From NCBI GenBank assembly GCA_019752635.1, contig JAIELX010000033.1, positions 62,001 through 126,000 on the forward strand: DNA of 64,000 nucleotides, read 5' to 3'. This document shows, piece after piece, positions 35,255 through 43,574 of the stretch (positions within the stretch are counted from its first letter, which is position 1; the number at the start of each line of letters is the position of its first letter). Below the pieces are notes generated by a model that saw only the letters and a program-made list of their open reading frames with translations, ran no database searches and was not told the DNA's origin. The DNA comes from Candidatus Obscuribacterales bacterium. Its GTDB lineage: Bacteria; Cyanobacteriota; Vampirovibrionia; Obscuribacterales; Obscuribacteraceae. The translations under genes and the position numbers were made by a program.

Positions 35255-36852
35255 CGCTGCCGTTCAAGCTTGTGCACCGCTTCCCGGTAGGAATCGTCTT
35301 CCGGGGCACTTTCTGCCGCCAGCTTCATGTACTTGATCGCCAAATCTTTGTGCCCTAACTGCAGTTGAGTCTCGGACATGTTACTCAGTCCGTTAGTGTA
35401 ATAAGAGTTGATTTCCAGCGCCTTTTCCAAGAGCGGCAAAGCATCGGCAGGGCGGCCTTCGTCCAGATAGTAACCCGCAAGATTGCTATAGGGCCATTCG
35501 AAGTTGGGGTACCTGGCGATGCATTTTTTCCATTCTTTTTCCGCCTCTAATTTGCGCCCACTGTAACGCAAGTTATAGGCCAGAATGTTCGCTTGCTCCG
35601 CGTCGAGCGACTGTACATGCGCCGGCAGCTTCGCCCGCAGGAAGCTCAAAGCCTTAAATCCGATAGTGCCCTTGTCTAACTCTATCGCTCGAAGGAGTGA
35701 CTCGCGTGATTTCTCAGTCCATCCTCTAGCCTTATACTCAACCCCCTGCTCGTAGAAGTTACGGGCCTGTAGCTGAGTTCCAGTGAGCGCCGGTCCGGAG
35801 ATTTGAGGCGGATTCATCCCCTGGAAGCTCATCACAAGCCCGATCAGGGTACAGACACACACGACCGCGCTACACCCGAGTACTACGGACCACGCTCGAG
35901 TGGTTTTCGAATTGCGACGAACGGTATTGCGCCCCAGCATCGCATCGCGCAGACACTGCCCCATTTCACCAGCAGATTGGAATCGAGCACTCGGATTCTT
36001 GTCGAGTGCTTTGCTCACGATTTCCCTAATCGACGGCGGCATAGACCGCAGGTCCGGCTGTGCTGAAACATGTTTGTACATTGCCTCAAAGGAAGTACTG
36101 CCCCCGAAGGGTGGAAAGCCTGTTATCGATTGAAACAACAAACAGCCCAATTGGTAGACATCAGTCGTGACGTTCACCTCTTGACCGAAGCACTGTTCAG
36201 GACTCATATACAGAGGTGTTCCAACGACCTCACTTGTTCTGGTCAAAGGAATGTGTTCAGGATTCTCAGGTGCGAACACTCGTGCCAACCCGAAGTCGAC
36301 CAGCCGAATCGAACCGTCGCTGAGCATCATTACGTTTGACGGCTTGATGTCTCGATGGATCATTCCCAATCCGTGTGCGTAGGATAGCGCCTCTGCTACC
36401 TGCGCGCATACTTCAAGCCCTTCCTTCTGCGGCAGCGGAAGGAAATCCGTAAGCGGCTTGCCGTCCAGTAACTCCATTACAAGATAAGGTCCCGCGCTTT
36501 CGTGCTCGCGCACATCCAGCACGCAAACAATGTTTCTATGCCTCAAACTCATGATGTGTTTTGCTTCACTGCGCAACCGCGCACAAGCTTGCTTATCGCT
36601 GAGGCGAGACTGGAGGATGAACTTCAACGCAACAGTGGTATCAGTTCTGGTATCATGCGCGCGATACACTTCACTGGAGCCTCCGCGGCCGATAAGCTCC
36701 TCGATCACGAATTCGTCAACTTTCATGCCCTTACGAACGCCAACTTCCGTATTCGCCTCAAACGCGGCCGGTTCACCTTCGGCGGCCGGTCTCCCTTCAC
36801 CGGAGTCCACAAGGCGAATTTTCTCGTCGGTTTTTGGCTCGTCCAGCGCCAT
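35251..36852 (-). CDS. Ser/Thr protein kinase with C-terminal TPRs
   Basis: A 533-residue eukaryote-like kinase. The kinase domain covers about residues 47-315: glycine loop IGRGGSSEVYRA, VALKF lysine, catalytic loop IHRDIKPSNV, DFG in LVDFGLARV, and the APE-equivalent YMSPEQ. One membrane span follows (WSVVLGCSAVVCVCTLIGLVM, about 322-343), then an extracytoplasmic region with TPR-like repeats (NFYEQGVEYKARGWTEKSRE; YSNLAGYYLDEGRPADALPL). The topology suggests a receptor kinase reading protein contacts outside. GGAGG 9 nt before ATG 36852. Targets are unknown. Confidence 0.93.
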   Translation of the reverse strand: MALDEPKTDEKIRLVDSGEGRPAAEGEPAAFEANTEVGVRKGMKVDEFVIEELIGRGGSSEVYRAHDTRTDTTVALKFILQSRLSDKQACARLRSEAKHIMSLRHRNIVCVLDVREHESAGPYLVMELLDGKPLTDFLPLPQKEGLEVCAQVAEALSYAHGLGMIHRDIKPSNVMMLSDGSIRLVDFGLARVFAPENPEHIPLTRTSEVVGTPLYMSPEQCFGQEVNVTTDVYQLGCLLFQSITGFPPFGGSTSFEAMYKHVSAQPDLRSMPPSIREIVSKALDKNPSARFQSAGEMGQCLRDAMLGRNTVRRNSKTTRAWSVVLGCSAVVCVCTLIGLVMSFQGMNPPQISGPALTGTQLQARNFYEQGVEYKARGWTEKSRESLLRAIELDKGTIGFKALSFLRAKLPAHVQSLDAEQANILAYNLRYSGRKLEAEKEWKKCIARYPNFEWPYSNLAGYYLDEGRPADALPLLEKALEINSYYTNGLSNMSETQLQLGHKDLAIKYMKLAAESAPEDDSYREAVHKLERQR

Positions 36853-36988
36853 AGGGCAACACCTCCATAGGAAATGTTCCCGGAAGCGCTATCGAATAAT
36901 CGTCAGAGGTCGTTCGTCCAAAAACTCGCTCCAGCGATCGGGCGGAAGAGTGGGGAACAGAGAGTGATGTGCGCCGCCAAAGCTGTCA

Positions 36989-37747
36989 CTATAGCGCCTT
37001 CATTGCCTCCAGAGTAGCTTCAAGAGGCAATCTACCAGAGCCGTTAGTGTTGAGATCCAGCGGAGTGTGCCGAGTGCTCCAGTAATCCGGACCATAGTCA
37101 AATAGGATCTGTTCGTCTTTGGCTATAGGCTCATTGGCCAGTAGAATCACGTGCACCACGTCATCGACCAGGACACGCATGTAACGGGCATTAGGGCTTT
37201 GCTCGGAGTGATTGATGAATCGACTAAAATTGCCGCGCTTGCTAGCGTCAATGACGGCGCCGTAAACATAGTTAAAGACATACGCGTTTGTACAGTCACT
37301 GTCCTTGCAGGTTCGCGCCAACCCTGTGTACTCGCCCAACCACTGCCCGGGAGGGATGTCTTCCATCGCAAAGACCCCATAGCCGACTTGATCGCTAACT
37401 TTGGCAATGTACACATTTGCAACATGCGCTTGCCTGACTTTTGCACCATAAAGCCAAACTTTCATGGCACAAGCATCGGTTGGCTCACTGTCATTGATTT
37501 CTACGAACTGTCGTTCAAAGAACGATCGACGATGCTCACGCGGAATTTTCCGGAGCACAAATTTTTCGCTCTCCGGTTCCGACCGCGGACAGCCACGGTC
37601 AATAAGCAGACGGCTCGTGTAGCTGACTCCAAACAGCTTCTGAAATGCATGCGGAGAAAGTCCCTGAATCACGCCGCGCGCATTTTTCACCAGAATCTTC
37701 GCCGGTGATTGGAGCACTTGACTGGCTTGAGCTTCCAATGTTTGCAT
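36989..37747 (-). CDS. SET-domain protein lysine methyltransferase-like
   Basis: A 252-residue protein. Residues ~100-230 form a SET domain: QVGYGVFAMEDIPPGQWLGEYTG, then GNFSRFINHSEQSPNA (the knot-forming RFINHS/N motif), and EQILFDYGPDYW (the second knot strand). SET enzymes transfer methyl from S-adenosylmethionine to lysines; in bacteria some act on ribosomal or nucleoid proteins. There is no Cys-rich pre-SET and no full post-SET motif. The N-terminal ~95 residues are not recognised. No strong ribosome-binding site precedes ATG 37747. It is a eukaryote-like gene next to a eukaryote-like kinase. Confidence 0.88.
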   Translation of the reverse strand: MQTLEAQASQVLQSPAKILVKNARGVIQGLSPHAFQKLFGVSYTSRLLIDRGCPRSEPESEKFVLRKIPREHRRSFFERQFVEINDSEPTDACAMKVWLYGAKVRQAHVANVYIAKVSDQVGYGVFAMEDIPPGQWLGEYTGLARTCKDSDCTNAYVFNYVYGAVIDASKRGNFSRFINHSEQSPNARYMRVLVDDVVHVILLANEPIAKDEQILFDYGPDYWSTRHTPLDLNTNGSGRLPLEATLEAMKAL

Positions 37748-37807
37748 TGATAGTTCAACTAGAGGCGCGGAGGCTAGACGTTAGCGATAAAGCTTATCAT
37801 GGGGAGC

Positions 37808-38218
37808 CTAGCGATTTCGAATCCAGAAACTATCGGCTTTACCGGGATTAGCGTTGCTGGTTCGTTTCAGAGATTGCAGGTCGAGAGTCTCAATGTAGAC
37901 CACTTTACCCCCTATCTGTCCCGAGCCCTTGAGTTCAACAGTTGTTGTAAGTGCGTTTGAACGACCAACTAACGGCTGCGGCACCTTAGATACCACTTCC
38001 AGAGCGGGGAGCTTGTCCTCGACAGCTCTATGTCTTTCGTTGATCGCCTTGACTACATTTAGAACTTCGCGGCGCTTCTCGAAAGAGTCTATGCCGTCCA
38101 GCAAATCTTTAAGTGGCTTAGCATCTTCTTTCTCGATGCTCTTCGTGACTTTCTCCAATTCATCATCGGAAGGACGCTCCTTTTTGCCCGCAGTGGAGAC
38201 TGCTCTCGAATCGCCCAT
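37808..38218 (-). CDS. small hypothetical protein
   Basis: A 136-residue soluble protein not recognised. Residues 15-75 are charged and helical (DELEKVTKSIEKEDAKPLKD; RREVLNVVKAINERHRAVED). Residues 75-130 are beta-like (NALTTTVELKGSGQIGG, KVVYIETLDLQSL). A strong SD-like AGGGGGG lies about 5 nt before ATG 38218, which supports real translation. It precedes the SET gene on the same strand by 60 bp, and the two may be co-transcribed. Confidence 0.55.
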   Translation of the reverse strand: MGDSRAVSTAGKKERPSDDELEKVTKSIEKEDAKPLKDLLDGIDSFEKRREVLNVVKAINERHRAVEDKLPALEVVSKVPQPLVGRSNALTTTVELKGSGQIGGKVVYIETLDLQSLKRTSNANPGKADSFWIRNR

Positions 38219-38484
38219 GTGCCCCCCTTACAGATCGGAACAACATTACGCCGCACGCCCTTTCGGGAAAACGCCGCTCCAATCTACTCACCCGCTGCCA
38301 GGATATCCCCCATACTAACGCAGGTAAATAGTGAAACTACGAACCGACCGGAGCAACACTCCCCTGGACCGGATTTGCGTACCGCGACCTGGTCCAATCG
38401 CTCTCGGAATGGCTGAGATTCGAAGAGAACACAACTACCTTCTGGTTTTCCATACCGAGAGAACTCGACTGGCACCTTCCCGAT

Positions 38485-39873
38485 TTAGTTGTAGTCATGA
38501 ACGATTCGACAACCGGGAATGTCGCGACGCAAACTTTGAATCGCACCGGTAGTTATCTCCGTCGACGTTAAATCAAGCTTGCGCAGACTCTTCACGCTCC
38601 TTAGAAAATTCAATCCTCTATCAGTGACCTTAGTGCCGGAGAGATTCAAGATTTCCAGGAACGGTAACTGTGTCAACGCAGAGACCGTCGCATCAGTAAG
38701 TTTCATACGCGACAAGTCAAGCTCTCGCAGGTTAACCAGGCTCTTTAGCGCGAGCGCAGCTCGATCAGTGAGTGCATCGCCGCTCAATTTGAGACACGAA
38801 AGGGACTTGCAAGAACCCAAATACTTCGCGCCTTTATCCGTTATTCGCGTATCACTTAAATCAAGTTTCGAAAGCCGCGTCAATTTCGCCAATTCTTTCG
38901 CAGTCATGTCCGAGACGAGACAACTCGCAGCTGTAAGCTCCTCCAGATTAGTGAACTTGGACAAAGCAAGTCCACCGACGTCAGTAATGGCCGTGGAGGA
39001 AATGTCCAACCGTCGCAACCTGTCCGATCCGAATAAATCGCAGACAAATCTATCGTCGATTCCGGGCGTAGAAACTAGATACAATGCAGTCAATCGAGTC
39101 TGCCGCAGCGTGCGAAGGTCAGACTCAGAGAGTATGGCAAAGCTGACGTCCAGATACCTAAGCTCCCTGTTGTAGCAGATAAACTGATCCAGTGAGCCTG
39201 CTACGTTCAGATGGCTCACAGACAAGGCTGAAAACTTTTCTGACGGACGAAGAAGGGAAAGCCCCTTTCCTGTGACCTTCGTCTTGCCCATGAATAGGCT
39301 GTTTAACAATTTGCAGTCTACAAGGCGCCCCACAGCGATATCAGAGATACTGTTGACATCTATTACCAATCGCTTCAATTTTCTTGCTTTCTCAATTCCG
39401 ATCAGATCCTGATCATGAAGTCCCATCGTCGAGAGATTCAAATCTGCCAAGTTAGGCATTCCGAACAGCGGTCTCAGGTGCCCGCGCAATCCAAAGTTCT
39501 GCTTCAGCGACACACTGCGAAGATTTCGATACTGCGATATTAAGGCTACGTCATCCGGTTCAACATCGGCGCCAGTCAAGTCAATCTCGTCGATTGCATC
39601 ATGGGGCAGACGTCGCAAATCGGTTAGATAGCGCGTACAATTGCGTCCAACGATTAAGCGAACATGTTTCGAGGAGACCATCACTTGTCCCTGAGCGCGA
39701 CCGACAGGTAAACAGACTCCATGCCTGACCTCGCATATGGTGCCCAACGAGTGATCCTTCGGGAAGGAAATCACCCTTCGTTTTTCCACGCAAACCGCGC
39801 TGCTACCTATAGCGATGCATAACAGCGCAAAAACAGATGCTCTTAAGACCTTTCGCACTCTCACCGGAATCAA
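38485..39873 (-). CDS. secreted leucine-rich-repeat protein
   Basis: A 462-residue exported protein. An N-terminal hydrophobic segment (ASVFALLCIAIGSSAVC) acts as a signal or anchor. From about residue 95 to the end it carries RNI/LRR-type repeats of ~24 residues with an LxxLDLSxTxITDxGAxxL pattern, for example LSKLDLSDTRITDKGAKYL and LEILNLSGTKVTDRGLNFL. Such curved solenoids bind proteins. No catalytic domain is seen. The frame's first start is TTG 39873 with GGGAG 10 nt upstream; no better in-frame ATG precedes the signal segment. Probably envelope-located. Confidence 0.82.
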   Translation of the reverse strand: MIPVRVRKVLRASVFALLCIAIGSSAVCVEKRRVISFPKDHSLGTICEVRHGVCLPVGRAQGQVMVSSKHVRLIVGRNCTRYLTDLRRLPHDAIDEIDLTGADVEPDDVALISQYRNLRSVSLKQNFGLRGHLRPLFGMPNLADLNLSTMGLHDQDLIGIEKARKLKRLVIDVNSISDIAVGRLVDCKLLNSLFMGKTKVTGKGLSLLRPSEKFSALSVSHLNVAGSLDQFICYNRELRYLDVSFAILSESDLRTLRQTRLTALYLVSTPGIDDRFVCDLFGSDRLRRLDISSTAITDVGGLALSKFTNLEELTAASCLVSDMTAKELAKLTRLSKLDLSDTRITDKGAKYLGSCKSLSCLKLSGDALTDRAALALKSLVNLRELDLSRMKLTDATVSALTQLPFLEILNLSGTKVTDRGLNFLRSVKSLRKLDLTSTEITTGAIQSLRRDIPGCRIVHDYN

Positions 39874-40131
39874 GTGTGCCTAACTCCCACCCCGCAAATA
39901 GTACATTAGATTCGATTCCCCGGCATGGCATTTTATAGGTATGGTGCCAGCAAGACGGGTGATATCGTTAGACTCGACCTATCCGGCGGAGCGACCGAGA
40001 CTCAGTCACAGAGCTCCACAGCGCGGGAACACAAGTTAAGTGCAATCACGTAATGATTCACGACAATCAGACCAACATATCGTTCGCTCCCAAGCCAGGG
40101 TCTCGACAATTTCTAATTTGAAAACAAGGAT

Positions 40132-40512
40132 TCAAGATCGGTTTGCTCGTATCCAGTCAGCCGACTTCTCTCCCTTTGGATTCTTGTCCCCGGGACCATC
40201 TTTTTGCCCGCATGATCCGTTGCTCGGATCGCCTTTCAACTCTTCCTGCAAGGAACGCTGTCTCGTCCCCCGTGAGGGCTGGACTGAAGCCGCCGCAGGT
40301 TGGGCGCGAGAGTCATCAATATCTTCACGAATAGAATCTGGCACTCTAGTGGATAGCGGCTGGCGTTCGGACGGAGGAGACCAATTCATCTCACTTGGCG
40401 ATCTCGATACAGGCGGAGATGGAATAGTCGGATCTACATCAGATACCCCGGTTCCCGCCCCGTCCGATTTCCACCGCCGAGCCCGAGCACGCTCCACTCC
40501 GGACATCTCAAA
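40132..40512 (-). CDS. possible disordered hypothetical protein
   Basis: A minus-strand frame of 126 residues from ATG 40512 (open to a TTG at 40623). Its composition (Ser, Pro, Asp, Arg, Gly; SREDIDDSR-like segments, no hydrophobic core) resembles the disordered N termini of neighbouring hypothetical proteins. A plus-strand frame of similar length (40040-40528) covers the same DNA and is less protein-like. There is no good ribosome-binding site. I keep it as a weak call only. Confidence 0.35.
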   Translation of the reverse strand, partial: FEMSGVERARARRWKSDGAGTGVSDVDPTIPSPPVSRSPSEMNWSPPSERQPLSTRVPDSIREDIDDSRAQPAAASVQPSRGTRQRSLQEELKGDPSNGSCGQKDGPGDKNPKGEKSADWIRANRS

Positions 40513-40708
40513 CATAGTGACAAGTTGATCTATCCAGTTCCTTTCCGCCTCGAACCAGCCATGGCGCAGGCGAAATCGCCACCGGCCATTACAAAGAGGG
40601 GAGAATGGGTCACGTCTTTCCAACAGGAGACAAAAGGATTAGCTTGGCTCGATCGGTTTCAAAGTAAGAGTCGACAATTTGCATACGCGGCGGTTATTAT
40701 GGTGATCT

Positions 40709-40761
40709 CTAGAGCGGCACAATACCACGTTCTTGAGGTATTGCCCTGGACCGCTCGCTAG
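40709..40761 (+). promoter_or_regulatory. multi-part stem-loop upstream of the VOC gene
   Basis: Three nested complementary blocks lie in order: CTAG / AGCGG / CAATACC, a loop of ~10 nt, then GGTATTG / CCGCT / CTAG. Small internal bulges separate them. It ends ~52 bp before the VOC start. It could be a terminator of an unseen upstream transcript or a structured leader. No T-tract follows. Confidence 0.4.
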
Positions 40762-40813
40762 GGGTAGACTCCACGACATTCCCGCCGCAAGGTTCTACTA
40801 TAGGAGATGAATC

Positions 40814-41191
40814 ATGCCTCCCGCAGCGTCGCCGCCAGCTCCGATTTGCTATCTGGAAATTCCCGCGCCGGATCCCAAAGAATCAGCCGAGTTCTACAGC
40901 AAGGTATTCGGCTGGACAGCAGCGCCAAGCGGTCTTACAGAATTGAACTATTGGATGTTCCAGACTGGAGACGGGCAACTGATTGGTGGATTCGATTCTG
41001 AGAAACCCGTGCAAGCGAGCGGAATAATTTTTTATATTAAGGTGAACGACATCGATCTTACACTCAAGAACATTAAAGAGGCCGGAGGCACCATATGTAG
41101 TGCGAAGGAATCTGTAGGCGGCGGCTATGGGTTCACAGGCATTTTCAAAGATCCCTCGGGTAACACAATTGGTCTCTGGTCACAAGAATGA
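40814..41191 (+). CDS. VOC (glyoxalase/bleomycin-resistance) family protein
   Basis: A 125-residue protein with one vicinal-oxygen-chelate unit pair: CYLEIPAPDPKESAEFYSKVFGW at the start, and GIIFYIKVNDIDLTLKNIKEAGG followed by GYGFTGIFKDPSGNTIGLW at the end. The last motif is typical of the glyoxalase-like CDD/YdcJ-type members. Substrate is unknown. GGAG lies 7 nt before ATG 40814. It overlaps the next gene by 4 nt (ATGA), so translation is coupled. Confidence 0.9.
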   Translation: MPPAASPPAPICYLEIPAPDPKESAEFYSKVFGWTAAPSGLTELNYWMFQTGDGQLIGGFDSEKPVQASGIIFYIKVNDIDLTLKNIKEAGGTICSAKESVGGGYGFTGIFKDPSGNTIGLWSQE

Positions 41192-42081
41192 AGTCAAACG
41201 GAACAGCGCAGTCGACGGAACAGAAATCGTTGCTCCGTCGCGTCATGATTGCCACCATGTACGCCGTGCTATCGCTACATGCGTTGCGTCCGGTGAGCGG
41301 CGCGGACTGGGGCTACGATGACGCTTCAGCTCCCGCGTCCAACAATAAGCAAACAGCTCCGAAGCAAGGTAGTGCTACGGAGTGGGGCTATGACGCCTCT
41401 GCATCTTCAGCCAGCGGAGCGGAGGCTGGCGCGACAGGTAGGACCTCTGGCACGAATTCAACCACTGAATCTGCATCTAGTTCCGCACCAACTTCTGAAG
41501 CGATTCCTGCGACCTTACAACCAGGCAAGCGGTTTGAATTGGGGGCCGTGACTACCAACCTTGCCTCGAACGAAGAAGAATTCGGTTTACCGCACTGGCT
41601 GGGTGGAACCTGGCGGTGTGAGACCGAGACAAAGTATCCGATCTCAGGACCGCTGGTAAACGGTGTTAAACACTCACGTCGAGAACTGCAAACCTACGGA
41701 ACTTTTGACAACGAAAAAGGTTGGATCTACATCGTCAAAGTTCCCCGAGTACACAAGATCGACGAAGCCGACGTTACCGAATACCGCGTCGAGATCAGCA
41801 GAGATTTCCCCGTGATCAACGACAAAGAAGTGGTGACAAAATACACTTTCTATGCGGTGCAGGTAGATAAGTATGATGGACTAATTGTTTCAACGCGGAA
41901 GCAAAACTCGGAAGCGCGCATTACGCCCATTGGAAAGACAGAAATTCAAATCGCCGGGCAACTTACCTCTTTGGACACAGAGGGAAACGCAGAGCGATCT
42001 CGTTCAATTCTGCGACTAAGGCGGGTCGTGGAGCCAAACAAGCCTGTGAGCAAGCAAGAGAGCAAACACGAAAGCAACTAA
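41188..42081 (+). CDS. secreted protein with WGYD repeats, unknown function
   Basis: A 297-residue exported protein. The signal region (MIATMYAVLSLHALRPVSG) is followed by two short repeats, ADWGYDDASAP and TEWGYDASASS, a Ser/Thr/Ala linker, and a C-terminal beta-rich domain (FGLPHWLGGTWRCETETKY; EYRVEISRDFPVINDKEVV). The domain may bind a ligand in a lipocalin-like way, but this is a guess from 'GTW' alone. Its ATG overlaps the VOC stop by 4 nt, giving a two-gene operon. The tail is Lys/Ser/Glu-rich. Confidence 0.65.
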   Translation: MKSNGTAQSTEQKSLLRRVMIATMYAVLSLHALRPVSGADWGYDDASAPASNNKQTAPKQGSATEWGYDASASSASGAEAGATGRTSGTNSTTESASSSAPTSEAIPATLQPGKRFELGAVTTNLASNEEEFGLPHWLGGTWRCETETKYPISGPLVNGVKHSRRELQTYGTFDNEKGWIYIVKVPRVHKIDEADVTEYRVEISRDFPVINDKEVVTKYTFYAVQVDKYDGLIVSTRKQNSEARITPIGKTEIQIAGQLTSLDTEGNAERSRSILRLRRVVEPNKPVSKQESKHESN

Positions 42082-42162
42082 GTGTCGAACTGACTAGCTT
42101 GCGACGTCTATCGAACTACCTGCCAAGCGAGTTGTTTGGATCGCACTTGAAGGGCGATTGTT

Positions 42163-43230
42163 TTAGCGGTGTCTACCGCCACCCCGTCCGCCGTAGTGAC
42201 CGCCAACTGCGCTCCTGCGGCTCTTCGCAACGTTGTACCGTGCGGCTTTTTGATTTCCGTTGAGACTATTCCAGTGCTCCTGCCTGTTTTCTCTGGCATC
42301 TTCCCAGCTGCTCTGATGATGCCACTGATTCATGTAATGAGAATTCTGCGGGATGTAAACCCGCCCATGTGGTCCGTGGTAAAAAGCCGCGTTGCCTGTG
42401 CGATAGCATGGCACTCCATAAGGGATGCCATTGTAAGCGGCGCCCATAGCTACGCCAGCAGCAGCAGCGCCGGCAACAGTTCCGCCAACAGCTGCAACAT
42501 TATGAATAAGGCCTCGTCCATGATGCCCCTCTGAGTCGGCAGAATCGTCAGCACCGTCGTTATTCTGCTGCTGTTGCTGTATGTACTGCTGCTGAGCCCA
42601 CTGTTGCTGTTGCGCAATCTGTTGCTGTTGCGCAATCTGCTGCTGTTGTGCAATCTGTTGCTGTTGTGCAATCTGTTGCTGTTGTGCAATCTGCTGCTGT
42701 TGTGCAATCTGCTGCTGTTGTCCAATCTGTTGCTGTTGTGCAATCTGCTGCTGTAGTGACATCTCCTGCTGCACCGCAGCTTGCTGTTGCGTTGCCAGCG
42801 AATCCGCAGGTGCGGTCGGGGCAGTCTGCCGCGGTGGCATAGTTCCCTTTACCAGAGATTGTGACTTCTGCCTCTGCAAGGCCTGCTCATTGATTTGAGC
42901 CGTGGTCCACTGAATCTGTTCGTCGGACAATTTCACAGCTTTGCCGTCCCGATCAATGTACCAATAATTGTTCTTGTCGTCCCTGAAGGCTGCCACCTGC
43001 ATAGCATCAGGAGCGATACCCAGACCTGGAATAACTACTCTATAACCGTCTTTGGTTACGATGTACTGCCTTGCGTCCCTTCCTCGCTCCACTTGATACA
43101 GAGTCATACTGACGTTCGCGACTTTGGTCCCGGACTCTTTGGAAGTCCCCGCCGCACTTGCGGCGAGCGGCAACTGTATTGCGAGCGTCATCAGCGTTAC
43201 AAGCAATAGCCTAGTTAAGCGGACATTCAT
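42163..43230 (-). CDS. secreted Gln-repeat protein
   Basis: A 355-residue exported protein. A signal peptide (LTRLLLVTLMTLAIQLPLAASA) precedes a small folded domain (residues ~40-100; YQVERGRDARQYIVTKDGYRVVIPGLG, NYWYIDRDGKAVKL). A Gln-rich region follows with eight IAQQQQ/IGQQQQ units. The C-terminal part starts with a Gly/Ala segment (VGGTVAGAAAAGVAMGA) and ends basic and Gly/His-rich. GGGAG 9 nt before ATG 43230 sets the start. I infer a surface or extracellular structural protein. Confidence 0.7.
   Translation of the reverse strand: MNVRLTRLLLVTLMTLAIQLPLAASAAGTSKESGTKVANVSMTLYQVERGRDARQYIVTKDGYRVVIPGLGIAPDAMQVAAFRDDKNNYWYIDRDGKAVKLSDEQIQWTTAQINEQALQRQKSQSLVKGTMPPRQTAPTAPADSLATQQQAAVQQEMSLQQQIAQQQQIGQQQQIAQQQQIAQQQQIAQQQQIAQQQQIAQQQQIAQQQQWAQQQYIQQQQQNNDGADDSADSEGHHGRGLIHNVAAVGGTVAGAAAAGVAMGAAYNGIPYGVPCYRTGNAAFYHGPHGRVYIPQNSHYMNQWHHQSSWEDARENRQEHWNSLNGNQKAARYNVAKSRRSAVGGHYGGRGGGRHR
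42601..42744 (-). repeat. 18-bp tandem array encoding I[AG]QQQQ
   Basis: Eight 18-bp units fit exactly in 144 bp. Seven encode IAQQQQ and one IGQQQQ. Units differ mainly by synonymous CAA/CAG changes, so selection or gene conversion keeps the peptide. Copy number is likely to vary between strains. Confidence 0.9.
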
Positions 43231-43574
43231 AAAAGTGGTCTCCCGTTGCATAAAGGCTCAGCTTGAAGTCCGAATGATCAGACAGTGGAAAAGAAGTTGC
43301 ACGATGCGAATCAAAATCGTCGTCAATTTAGCACGTAGGGCTCTCCGCGCGGGATTCGAACCCATATATCAGCGCAATCCGAGCAGAGTTTAATCACTAC
43401 TCCCGGCTCGATCACCAAGTTCGCGCAACCTGTGGCTCAAGATGAGAACGAGCTTAGCAAGCCGCTACGTGGAAACCCTCGTGACAAATACGGGCTTTGA
43501 ACCTAGCCTTGAGTTGGCGTGTGGGCGGGAACGGTAGCGGCAAATATCACAGATCAACCTCTCGGAGATCAACC
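43231..43574. other. divergent intergenic region with a T-arm-like sequence
   Basis: This 344-bp region separates the Gln-repeat gene (minus) from the YiiX-like gene (plus). On the minus strand GGGTTCGAATCCCG (about 43349-43362) looks exactly like a tRNA T-arm, but no matching acceptor, D-arm or anticodon arm is found. There is also an inverted pair CGAGC...GCTCG around 43378-43411. No gene is supported. Confidence 0.45.

Noticed and set aside
40040-40528. Plus-strand frame of 162 residues
   Set aside because: Lacks a ribosome-binding site and protein-like composition; the minus-strand frame fits local disordered proteins better, though it is also weak.
43340-43420. tRNA gene suggested by GGGTTCGAATCCCG on the minus strand
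   Set aside because: The T-arm-like element is clear, but no acceptor pairing, D-arm or 17-nt anticodon arm is found at the right distances. It could be a chance match or a tRNA remnant.
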